A stretch of 26,973 bases of DNA from Brachionus plicatilis (taxonomy: Eukaryota; Rotifera; Eurotatoria; Ploima; Brachionidae), in contig QEOQ01000313.1 of the NCBI GenBank assembly GCA_010279815.1, positions 2,553 to 29,525 on the forward strand, in the 5' to 3' direction. Below, piece after piece: positions 18,695 to 26,906 of the stretch. Position 1 is the first letter of the stretch. Every line of letters starts with the position of its first letter. The notes under the pieces are model-generated. The model had not been told where the DNA came from and did no database searches. It saw only the letters and a list, made by a program, of their open reading frames with translations. Both the position numbers and the translations under genes were made by a program.

Positions 18695-18818
18695 TATTTC
18701 TATGTTTTATTGGTTCTATGTTCAGTTGTTCACTTAATTGATTTCTATGTTTTTTTTTTTCTATGTTTAATGTTTCTATGTTTTTTGTCTTTTCTATGTT
18801 AATTAATTTTTCTATGTA
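18695..18818 (-). repeat. Right terminal array of TTCTATGT units
   Basis: About eight copies of TTCTATGT lie between the transposase start and the right end of the element. They mirror the ACATAGAA array at the left. The two arrays align by motif and distance from the tip, not by continuous identity. Confidence 0.92.
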
Positions 18819-19499
18819 ATGATTCATTCCCTTACTTTTTATTATTTTTATAAACGACATTGTTTTGTTTATGGACAGATTTACCTCGATATTTGAAGAT
18901 GACACTACTATTTTGATGCAGCAATGAATGATCTCAAGGTGGCAATCAGCAAACTGACAACTTGGTATCACTATAATCAAATTGATATAAACTGGGAAAA
19001 TACAAAGATTATGTTCTTAAAAAAAAAGAGAAAAATTGCCTTACCATCTAGTGCTTTAATCGAGGAATCATCAATTGAAGTGGTCAATGAGTTCAAATTA
19101 CTTGGAATAACAATTGACTATTCCCTCAAACTTTTGAAACTCATATCCATAACTATAACGCTCGATAAATAAGCGACTATTTTCCATCAATAAGCTTTTT
19201 TATTTATCTCCAAAGGTAAAACTACAATTTTTCAAGTCATTTGTATTACCTTATATTGATTATTGATTGACGCTTGTAATTTACTTCCCAAAAAGAGCTA
19301 TTCAAAACTTTTGAATTTATGCAACTTTTGCTTATTTAAATTAGTCAAAATTCGGTTTAATATAGTCAGATCTGACGATTAAAATCTCCTGAATAATATG
19401 TTATCTTCACGCAACTTAGAGTGCTTTCAACACAGACTAATTTTTAAAATTTCGAATTTTATTTACAAGGTATACAATCATAAAAATGGACCAAAAATT

Positions 19500-20352
19500 G
19501 GGTCTCCCTATTCAACACAAAAAAATAACCATTCAACACAATTTCAAAACGCTCAGCACAAAATGATTTCTTCTCAACACAAAAATTAAAATTTGAAAAA
19601 AATACTTTTAGCGCAAAATTAAAAATAAAATAAATGCATTCAACACAAAAATTAATGGCTTTTTGGGAAAATTTTAAAAAAATTTATTCAAGAACTGTAA
19701 TAAAGTTGAGCTAAACTCTAAGAAATTTTCTTGCAAGTTTTTCACTAAATTAGGATATTGTGCACATTTATTGGCACTATAAGAACTGTTTAAAAAAAGG
19801 AACAATTTGTCAATAAACCTTAAAGAGGTAGAGCAAAAAATGCGGAAAAATTGTTTTCTAGAGACTAATTTTTTTTAATTTCTTTTCTTTAAGCTTCAAA
19901 ATTTACTTTATTTGCCTAACTTCCACGGCAAATGTAGAAAATTTTACATTTTTACATTTTGATATTTTCAGATTTTTTGTGCATTATTTCATAAAATTTT
20001 TATTTTCAATTTCGCTAACTAAATAATTTGGAAGAGTTATTTATTTGTTAATTTCTGAAATATTGCATAAAAATCTAAAAATATGAAGATGTAATAATGT
20101 AAAATTATTTTCATTTTGCCACTTCCACTTATAAATATCATTAAATAAAACTTAAAATTAAAAAAAATGTATTTTACTATAATTATTTTTGTGTTGAAAA
20201 AAAAATTTACTTCAAGAATTATTTTCAAACACAATTTTTTTGTGTTAAATATTTTTTTTTAAAATTTTTTGTGCTGAGAAGAAATCGAATTGTGTTGAAT
20301 GATTTTTTCATTGTGTTAATCAGAAATTGATTGTGCTGAAATATATTCCCCC
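19500..20352. mobile_element. 853-bp non-autonomous element with CAACACAAA subrepeat ends
   Basis: Both ends begin TTGGG when read inwards. Each carries a cluster of (T)CAACACAAA / CAGCACAAA units: plus strand at 19513, 19534, 19554, 19575 and 19641, and inverted at about 20188, 20238, 20268, 20290, 20311 and 20331. A longer shared piece, GATTTCTTCTCARCACAAAA, occurs at the same depth in both ends. The interior has no ORF with recognisable content. The element interrupts the C-terminal part of a LINE protein (KVYNHK before, YNLKNNS after). A target duplication is not clear; AAAAATT/AATAATT is the best candidate. By layout it is a MULE-type non-autonomous relative. Confidence 0.85.
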
Positions 20353-20522
20353 AATAATTATCAAGTTGGTTTTTTACATCGAAATAAAACGCACAATATA
20401 TACAATCTTAAAAATAATTCTAATTTTACAATACCGGTAAAAGGCATTTTTAACGACCAAGGTGGAGACACGGTTCAGGATATCTTTATAAAATTTTTAA
20501 AGGGCCATTGAAATCGGAGTCA

Positions 20523-20684
20523 ATGAGTCAAGAGATAAGTGACAAAGAAATAAAATCGTGTGATCAATGCGGCGCGCAAATGAAGAAAAGAAGTTACTTG
20601 GCTTGTCCGAATAAATGTGGAATGAAATTAAAAAAAAGGGTCAAAATTAAAAATTATTATTTTTTTTATTGTCATTTTAATTGA
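20523..20684 (+). pseudogene. Zinc-ribbon fragment of a DNA transposon (second copy)
   Basis: An ATG-started 53-codon frame reads MSQEISDKEIKSCDQCG, then AQMKKRSYLACPNKCG and a basic tail. The four cysteines and the KRxYxACxNKCG context match the relic at 8291-8587. The AT-hook and acidic part found there is missing here, and the stop is later because the frame runs into A/T-rich sequence. It directly follows the end of a LINE ORF (20511) and precedes a terminal array of TTGGGGTA units. It is probably the truncated 3' part of an element ORF. Confidence 0.55.
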
Positions 20685-20689
20685 TTTGT

Positions 20690-20815
20690 GGTCTCATCTA
20701 TTAAAAAAGATTTTTTTTTACATTTTGTGTATCTTTTTTTTATTGTGGTTTTCTTAATAAAATTGGGGTAAAAATTTAATAATTTGGGGTATTTTTTTAA
20801 AAATTTATCGTGTAC
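20690..20815 (+). repeat. Terminal array of TTTGTGGT / TTGGGGTA units
   Basis: Units TTTGTGGT, TTTTGTGTA, ATTGTGGT, ATTGGGGTA and TTTGGGGTA occur in order. The last 60 bp match the minus strand of 8094-8180 in order and spacing (TTGGGGTAAAAA ... ATTTGGGGTATTTT ... GTGTA). It is the same end of the same element family as the array at 8094-8312. Confidence 0.75.
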
Positions 20816-21190
20816 AATCTAAATTTCTCATTTTTAAATAATTCTATTATAAATGATTTAGGCGCAGATTTCAATTTAATTAAAATAAGAATTCAAAAAA
20901 ATATTAATTTTATTTTTATTAAATTTGTTCAATGTTTAAAAAGTTTGATTTGGGGTTGAAAAATTATTTGTGACTGATTAAAATTTCACATTGTATTACA
21001 ATCTTAATTTTAACAATTTAAACTTTGTACTTTATCATTTTCATTTTTGTTTATTAAATGAATTCAATCGGCCTTAATATGCTAGACAGAGGTCATTCGA
21101 TTGAATTGAAATAATAAAATTAAAATTCTTATTAAAATATTTAATCTTAATATTAATGTCTTTTAATCTAAGATCTCAAATACAGTGGTG
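20816..21190. other. AT-rich intergenic region, nothing supported
   Basis: A/T-rich spacer. TCAATCGG at about 21065 is a near-inverse of TTCGATTGAATTG at about 21097. No gene is seen. Confidence 0.4.
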
Positions 21191-21194
21191 ATTT

Positions 21195-21345
21195 GATAAA
21201 AGTATTTTACGAAAAATTACGTAAAATACCGTAAATTAACCATATTTTACCACATTTTACGTAAATAAACGTAAAATCCGAAAAGTGAAAAAGGAGTTTT
21301 TTATGAAAAATTACGTAAATTTTCAGGATTTTGAGATAATTTTGG
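21195..21345. repeat. TTACGTAAAAT motif cluster
   Basis: TTACGTAAAAT, CCGTAAATTA, TTTTACGTAAA, AACGTAAAAT and ATTACGTAAAT recur within 150 bp. One 20-bp unit is shared exactly with the cluster at about 11276. It is probably another transposon-end array, whose partner end is not identified. Confidence 0.5.
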
Positions 21346-21482
21346 TAAAATTAGGTAAAATTAAAAACGGCCAATTCAAAATTCAAAATTTTTCGATTTT
21401 TGAAAAAATGTCTTTTTTTTCCAAAAATCGAAAATTTAAGACAGTTTTTTTTTTCATAAATTGGTTAAAAAAATGGTTCGGT

Positions 21483-21630
21483 ATACTTTTGTCACGGAAC
21501 GAAAATTATCAACGTGATAAAATTATTTTTTTAAAAAGCCAAAAAATATCACGAAAATTACAAAATGTAACAAAAATACTCTTTTGAAAATAAGAATTTT
21601 ATTGGCTTCGAATACTTTTGTCACGATAAT
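21483..21630 (+). repeat. TTTTGTCACG motif cluster
   Basis: ATACTTTTGTCACG occurs at 21483-21496 and 21612-21625. Degenerate CGTGATAA and ATATCACGAAAA units lie between them. The second copy forms the left inverted end of the small element at 21602-22020. Confidence 0.55.
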
Positions 21631-22020
21631 TCGGTAATAATAACTTCGGTAAATTTATCGTGTTTCAGGACAAATTCGTGTTCAATGTAGCGCTCAACGT
21701 TATCAGTTTTTTTGGATAACGTAACAGAACCGGAACAGTACTTTTGCAAAGCCAATTTATGCTTTTTTTATTAATTCTATGGCGTTTAAATAAATAACCA
21801 TTTAAACACAAATCATGGGCATCGTAATTTGGATTTTCTAATTCAATGATTGACTTTTTAAACCAATTATTTGGTATATATTTGATGTTAAAATCCATTT
21901 GAAAATTAAATTACAAACAACTTCAAATTTTAACATTTTAAGAAAAATTTCATAATTCGTAATAAATTTATATTTTTAAAAAGTGTAACAAATGATCGTG
22001 ACAAAAGTATTCAAAGCCAA
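21602..22020. mobile_element. 419-bp element with 30-bp inverted ends enclosing a FLYWCH relic
   Basis: The left end TTGGCTTCGAATACTTTTGT (continuing for ten more bases) matches the inverted right end at 28 of 30 positions. No clear target duplication was found. It encloses a FLYWCH-like fragment on the minus strand and abuts, in opposite orientation, the truncated MULE transposase at 22021. It may be a separate non-autonomous element that inserted there, or the remains of the MULE 5' part after inversion between its repeats. Confidence 0.75.
21630..21898 (-). pseudogene. FLYWCH zinc-finger fragment, frameshifted
   Basis: From an ATG at 21896-21898 the frame reads MDFNIKYIPNNWF ... LCLNGYLFKRHRINKK ... 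NWLCKSTVPVLLRYPKK. This matches the FLYWCH pattern GYxF/Y followed by WxC. A one-base slip in the AAAAAA run near 21712 moves the rest into another frame, where DNVERYIEHEFVLKHDK supplies the expected closing His-x5-His. The second Cys of the finger is not evident. It is probably the N-terminal DNA-binding part of a dead MULE transposase. Confidence 0.6.
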
Positions 22021-25000
22021 AAAAATAGTTATTTTTAAATATTTACATCACATAACCAACAACAAGCAACTTTTTACATTACATATAATCAAAAATGGGA
22101 AAAATTTGCTTTTTGTTTACGCTTTGTTTGTTAATAAGCATCAAGAAACGTACACGAAATTTTTTAAAATATTAAAAGGAAAAGTGATTAATGATCCATT
22201 GTCTGTATCATGCGACTTTGAGCTTGGCTTGATAAATTCAATTGAAGAGATTTTTCCGGACTGTGAGATCCATGGTTGTTTTTTTCATTTAAAAAAGTGT
22301 ATATGGCGTCATATTCAAGAATATGGTCTTGTAACCTCGTACATGGATGCAACAAATGAAGAAAACCAAACCCGTTTGTATTGTAAAATGCTTGCTTGCT
22401 TAGCCTTTGTACCAGTCGATGACGTGATTAGTGCGTTTGAAACTTTAAAAAAAAAATTTACCAAATAATGACCTACAAAAATTGTATAAATATTTTGAGC
22501 AATATTACATTGGAACAATGTCTAAGGACCGCTACGCAAAACGTAAAACGCCACAATTCGAGATTGAACAATGGAATTGTCTCAATAGGACCCTTCAAGG
22601 TTTACCGCGTACTAATAATAACCTTGAAGGGTGGCACTACGCTTTGCAGTCCACTATCAAAACTCATCCTCATTTGTTATATTTGGTCAATAGTTTAAAA
22701 CTTGAACAATCAAATACAGAAAATCTGTACATACAATTGTCAACTGGTCTAGTTAACAAGCGAAAAATGGGGTATATTGTATTGGAAGAAAAATTGAATC
22801 AAGCCATTTTAGAAAATTTATTTATTTATTTATTTATTGAATTGAATTAACCTCCTTTTAGGAGAAGTAAAAGAAAATAAAGATAAATTTTTTTTTTTTT
22901 TGTGTTTTTGTGTTTTTTTAAAAAATGAAAAATTATTACCTAAAAATAAAATTACAAAATTAAAAAAGGAACATTAATTCGAAAATAGAAAAAGGCATGA
23001 AAGTTAGAAAGCAAGATAATTTGGACCAAAATTCATGAATTTCTTTTATTTTGAATTAGCTCATTTAGGAGAGTTCTGTAATGTTTTAATTTTACATTGC
23101 AAAGACATAGCCAAATTGAATCAGATATACCATCATTAGAAATCAGATTAATTTTAAGATTTTGTTTAAGTTGGTTTATATTTACTGAAATTTTTGAGGT
23201 TTCAATTTTAAAGTACTTGAAAATAATTACTAAGTCGGAGGAAAAAGATTTATTAGAGGGGGGGTCACTTAGCATATATTTTAAAAATTGTGATGATAGA
23301 TAATTATATTTAATTGTATCAATAAAAGTTAGTTTTGAAAATAGATAAAGTTCATCAAAGCTGAATAATTTTAGTACTTTTAAGACTCGTGACATGTGAC
23401 AGTAGGCTTTTAAACCAAACATTTGTCTAATTAAGTTGTTTTGTAATTTATTTATTGAATCCTTTGTGGTCGAATTAAGAGTAAGAGCCTCAAGACCATA
23501 TGTGAATTTAGATAAGCAAAATGTTTTGTATATAAATGATTTGAATTTAGGTGAAGAGGTAGGACTATTTTTAGGCAGAAGATATGAAATTCCAAAAAAG
23601 CTGCTCTGAACTTTTTTAAAATTTATAACTGCCTGTGTGTTAAGGTCAAGATTAGAATCTATAATGAATCCTAAGTAATCTAACTGATTTGCTTCTTCAA
23701 GTTCGTATCCATTAAGGTGAAATACCGACTTAAATTATATAGAGTGCCAAAGTTAACAACTTTTGTTTTATTAGGGTTAAATTTTATTCTCCATTTATTC
23801 CCATAAGATCCACAAATATCCAAAAGCATTTGTAGATGGGAGTTAACTGGGCTTATTAAGATTATATCATCTGCGTAGACAATGATAGAAACATTAAGAT
23901 TTTTATAAAGAGCTCCAAGCTCATTGTTAAGGCATTCTATTATAAGATCATCAATATATATGTTGAAAAGAAAAGAAGATAAAATAGCTCCTTGTTTTAC
24001 ACCAGTTTCAATTTTAAAGGGTTTAGTTGTTAGATTATTTGGAAGAGATAAAACAGCTAGTGCTGAGTTATAATAAATCCTAAGCAATACCCAGCAGGAA
24101 GTATGCAGTCTCTTTAATAGTTTATAGAATAAGCCATCACGCCATATTTTGTCAAAGGCCTTTTCTGCATCTAAAGATGCTATCCTACATCTAGAGCCTT
24201 TATTGGTGTAGTTAAGAGTTGTTTCTTTCAATACAAAAAATAGCATGGTTAAATGAGGTTTTTTTTCTAAAACCAAATTGGTTACTACTAACTTTATAAA
24301 GCTCAGGGGAGTTAATTAGAATTATTTTTTCTAAGATTTGAGCAAAGCAGTTTGAAATAGAAATAGGTCTTATATTGTTTAGATCATAGCTGTTTTTCAA
24401 GTGGTCTTTTAGAATAGGATTAATTTTCGAAGTATTAAAATTTTTTGGAATCTTATTGAATAGTAGAAGTTGGTTGAAGAATTCAAGTAGAATTTCATGA
24501 AAACCAACAAAATTAACATTTTTTAAAAGGTTATAGGAGATTTTGTCAAAGCCAGTTACTTTTGAGTTATCAAGTTCTGATATTATTTTCTTTAGTTGAG
24601 ATAGCTCAAAAAAAGGCAGAATATCAGGACGAGTGTTGTTCACAAATGCTTCATTCACATGTTTTTTAATATTTAGCTGATCACTTGAGAGAGTAGATTC
24701 ATCCTCTTAGAATAAATTTAAGAAGTGAGAAAAGATTTTATCCGGTGGGAGGGTTATTTCTTTTTTAACATTTCTTTTATTTTTAGACTGTGCAAGTCTT
24801 TTCCAAAATCTATCTCTATCTTTTAAAGAGAAAAAATTTTCTATTTTTACTTGCTCTTTTTGTTCATTTAGATAGATTTGTTGACGTTGAGCTCTTCTAA
24901 ATTCTTTCTTTAATTGTCTTCTTTTAGGTTCAAGGGAGGGATCTGTTTTTATTTTCTGATTGATATCAGTTAGCTTATCTTTTATCAATTTTAGTTCCTT

Positions 25001-25230
25001 ATTGAACAAATTGTTTTTTTTTGGATTATTAGCTGAATTGGAGGAAAAGTAAATATTTTGTTAGTCTAATGCCTCATGTGAGGCTTTAGAGATTGAGTCA
25101 CAAATTGATTTATAAAAGAGATCAACATGCTCTTGTGCATTAAAAATAAATTTTAATTGAATATAAATAATCTGATAATTAAATTATAGATTTTTTTTTC
25201 TTGAAAGAAAATTTATTTAAAATTGATTAA
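22021..25230 (+). pseudogene. Truncated, frameshifted MULE transposase split by a LINE
   Basis: The recognisable sequence starts QLFTLHIIKNG, matching QIYSLHIIKNG of the intact MULE at 16921-18633. The first catalytic Asp and everything before it are gone. The second Asp (CDFELGL), the Cys/His pair (HGCFFHLKK) and the third acidic residue (NNNLEGWH) remain. A frameshift lies near 22455-22482, in an A-run. At 22811 the frame runs into a LINE tail. On the far side of that LINE the duplicated target (25206-25219) restores the frame, which ends ILENLFKID and TAA at 25228-25230. A terminal array of TTGTCGAA units follows at once. It is a different MULE family from the intact one, judging by divergence and by its motif. 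Confidence 0.85.
22825..25205 (-). pseudogene. 5'-truncated LINE (about 2.4 kb) inserted in a MULE
   Basis: On the minus strand the order is NAQEHVDLFYKS (about 25150), a basic linker, RPDILPFFELSQLKKI, KVTGFDKISYNLLKN, IRPISISNCFAQILEKI, QFGFRKKTSFNHAIF, SLDAEKAFDKIW (catalytic Asp), GVKQGAILSSFLFNIYIDDL, VSIIVYADDIILIS (catalytic pair), NPNKTKVVNF and LDYLGFIID. Then KFTYGLEALTL, LIRQMFGLKAYCH and a C-terminal region to 23033 follow. Lesions are stops near 25064 and 24707 and frameshifts near 24235 and 23720. The endonuclease domain is missing. The 3' end is an (AAAT)n tail at 22821-22838. The flanks AGAAAATTTATTTA at 22811-22824 and 25206-25219 form a 14-bp target duplication, part of which overlaps the tail. 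Confidence 0.92.
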
Positions 25231-25235
25231 TTGAT

Positions 25236-25366
25236 TTTTTTTTGTCGAATATTTGTGTCAAATAAATTAATGTCTAAATAAAACATGTCTATTTTTTTTT
25301 TGGCCGAATTTTATTGGTCGAATTTATTCTGTCAAATTTTAATTTGTCGAAAATTGTTTGTCGAAA
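25236..25366 (+). repeat. Terminal array of TTGTCGAA units (3' end of the split MULE)
   Basis: TTGTCGAA occurs at 25242-25249, 25344-25351 and 25358-25365. Variants are TTGGCCGAA (25300), TTGGTCGAA (25314) and TCTGTCAAA (25328). The array begins just after the restored MULE stop codon (25228-25230), the same layout as in the intact MULE. Confidence 0.75.
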
Positions 25367-25426
25367 TTCATGGATACATGTGGATAAATCCTTAAAAAGC
25401 AAAGTTGGATTTCAAAGCTGAAGTCA

Positions 25427-25815
25427 ATGGTCGTTGAAATCGACGAGTCTGAGTTTTGGAAAGATGTTTCAAAATCAAGAAGGAAAAACAAATCGGCGTC
25501 AAGCAACTTGACGATTAATTACGAATAAGAAAGTTTTACTGAGAATTTTAGGTAGACATAAAAGATAAAAGCGATAATTACATCGTTCCCCTTGATTGGT
25601 GGCAAAGTAAAAAAACAAGTTTTCCTTCATTAGCTAAAATTGCCAGAAAAATTCTAGGAATACCAGCAACAACTGTGTTGGTTGAAAGATTTTTTAGTAA
25701 AACTGGATATTTATTTTGGCAACACTGACTTAAGATGGCTGACACACTCGCTGAAAATTTATTTTATTTGAAAGAAAATAGAGAGATTTTAATCGAAAAA
25801 AACTTAATTATCTAA
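25427..25815 (+). pseudogene. hAT transposase C-terminal (dimerisation domain) relic
   Basis: The open stretch 25552-25815 reads PLDWWQSKKTSFPSLAKIAR, then KILGIPATTVLVERFFSKTG, and after an in-frame TGA at 25726-25728 continues LAENLFYLKENREILIEKNL to TAA. This is the hAT-family dimerisation signature: PLxWW, FPxLAxxAR, IPAT..ERxFSxxG and LxxNxxxL. An upstream piece from 25427 (SEFWKDVSKSRRKNKSASS) ends in a stop and is probably the preceding part in another frame. The catalytic core is missing. No CAGAG-type terminus was found beside it, so I cannot tie it to the MITE at 12857-13279. Confidence 0.85.
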
Positions 25816-25819
25816 ATTT

Positions 25820-26420
25820 TAGTTTTTGCTAATTAATGGTCTGATAATCGATTTTTTTTTAAAATTGATTGCAATATTAATTTAAAATGGCAAAAACTAA
25901 AAATTATAAATTAATTTTATTAACTATTAAAAAAGCCTGATGTATATAAAGCCTAGGTAATTGAGAAAGAAACAAATTTTCTTAAGCCTACTTAAGCTAT
26001 GCATAGTATATATTTAATTTTAAAGGGTATGTAACCGGTTTATAATAAACAATGTTTAATCTTTAAAAGCTTTATTTAAGATATTGAACGTTCTGAAGTT
26101 CTAAGAATGGAATTCTTATTTATACCTATATGCTCGTGTCAAGAACACGAGCTTATAATTAACTCAAGATGTGAGCTTAGTGCTTAATGTATATGTCAGC
26201 ATTTCGAAGCGTCTAACTTCTGAGATACGTGACAAGTATAATTCTTACTTATCTTTGTGCATCAGTTGACAAGCTGATGAATAAGTGATTATTCAGGGTA
26301 ACAGATATTTTTAAATTTATCTAAATTATAAGTTACTGATTGTATATTTTTTTTCGATTCTCAAGACTTAAAAACGATTGTAAATCTTTGACATAATTTA
26401 AAGATTTCCTTAAAATAATC
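25820..26420. other. Intergenic region with several small hairpins
   Basis: There is no ORF. From about 26060 to 26310 the sequence is less A/T-rich and unusually full of short inverted repeats: TAAGAA/TTCTTA (26102/26113), GCTCGTGT/ACACGAGC (26132-26139/26145-26152) and CATCAG/CTGATG (26260-26265/26274-26279). It could be a structured RNA, a transposon interior or a regulatory region. I do not recognise it. Confidence 0.35.
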
Positions 26421-26433
26421 AAGAAATTATTTT

Positions 26434-26556
26434 GAGAAATTCATGGTTCGACTTTTTACAGCTTATTCCAAAATTTGACAATAAGACTAAAAATACTTTT
26501 TTAAGGTTTTTATGATTTGTGGAGATTAAAATGAAGATTTTTTTCGAAAAAAAATT
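26434..26556 (+). pseudogene. Deleted duplicate of the globin gene
   Basis: GAAATTCATGGTTCGAC and the next 15 bp match the globin helix-B region at 13720-13755. The sequence then jumps directly to TTTGACAATAAGACTAAAAA and on to the C-terminal TTCGAAAAAAA, matching 14070-14152. About 310 bp of the gene, including both heme-ligand histidines and the intron, are missing. The junction falls in AAATTTT, which occurs at both breakpoints in the intact gene (13755 and 14067). Frame is lost and further substitutions are present. The following 3' flank is diverged but ends in a 67-bp exact copy of the intact gene's flank. Confidence 0.85.
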
Positions 26557-26782
26557 AGTTTCCCTTTCTTTTCTAATAAGATAAATTCGAATTAAAATAA
26601 TTTTTAAGCCACTTTTCACAACATTTGATTTAAACAAGTGCATTTTTAAAATTCGTTAACTTTTTATTTCCTAATCTATCTTCTAATTGACTTTTTAGCT
26701 AAAGGAATTTTCTGAATAATTTTACAATTAAAACTTTACAGTACAATTAAAAATTAACATTTCCTATCCTCGACTCTTTCTT

Positions 26783-26827
26783 TTCTTCAACTCTTCCTAA
26801 AGGAAAAGTTTAGGAAGAGTCGAAGAA
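26783..26827. repeat. 19-bp stem hairpin
   Basis: The 19-bp arms at 26783-26801 and 26809-26827 are inverted copies with one mismatch, around a 7-nt loop (GGAAAAG). The arm sequence begins TTCTTC and contains CTCTTCCTAAA. A further partial copy of the arm, CGACTCTTTC, lies just upstream at 26771. It could be a small foldback element or a structured transcript. Confidence 0.7.
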
Positions 26828-26906
26828 CAAAATACGTACAAGTTAGTTTTAATTTGTGATGTACATAAAATATTTTTAGAAGATTGATTTCTAATTTTTC
26901 TTTATC

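Larger units (their letters stand above)
16711..18840. mobile_element. Apparently complete Mutator-like element (MULE) with 9-bp target duplication
   Basis: The element itself is 16720-18831 (2,112 bp). It is flanked by identical TTACTTTTT at 16711-16719 and 18832-18840, a 9-bp duplication typical of Mutator insertions. Its ends start GG and end CC. In place of long identical inverted repeats, each end carries a cluster of ACATAGAA units (TTCTATGT at the right), with the first unit 14 bp in from each terminus. The transposase ORF is intact. Excision with one target copy rejoins a LINE RT frame, VLGPLLF to IIFINDI, which independently confirms the boundaries. It is the youngest-looking insertion in the window. 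Confidence 0.93.
16640..20511 (+). pseudogene. LINE relic interrupted by two DNA transposons
   Basis: Three pieces form one LINE reverse-transcriptase region. Piece 1 (to 16719) reads IPVVLGPLLF. Piece 2 (18841-19499) begins IIFINDI, then FEDDTTI, DLKVAISKLTTW, VVNEFKLLGITIDYSLK, SPKVKLQFFKSFVLPYIDY and FQHRLIFKISNFIYKVYNHK. Piece 3 (20353-20511) reads YNLKNNSNFTIP and QGGDTVQDIFIKFLKGH followed by TGA. The MULE at 16720-18831 separates pieces 1 and 2. The CAACACAAA element at 19500-20352 separates pieces 2 and 3. Several frameshifts and stops in piece 2 show decay. The 5' end is truncated near RT block 4, as in other LINE copies here. Its 3' end abuts the zinc-ribbon relic at 20523. Confidence 0.85.

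Noticed and set aside
18634..18980. N-terminal extension of the MULE transposase, and the 106-codon minus frame at 18660-18980
   Set aside because: The extension begins with TTG. The second frame is mostly the translated ATAGAA terminal array (repeating NIE/KHRN).
16734..20340. Short regularly repeated units as a CRISPR-like array
   Set aside because: Units are 8-10 bp with irregular spacers, inverted at the two ends of transposons, in eukaryotic DNA.
26260..26300. CTGATGA resembling a hammerhead ribozyme core
   Set aside because: No GAAA follows stem II at the required place and no third stem with a cleavage site could be drawn. The match is to the heptamer only.
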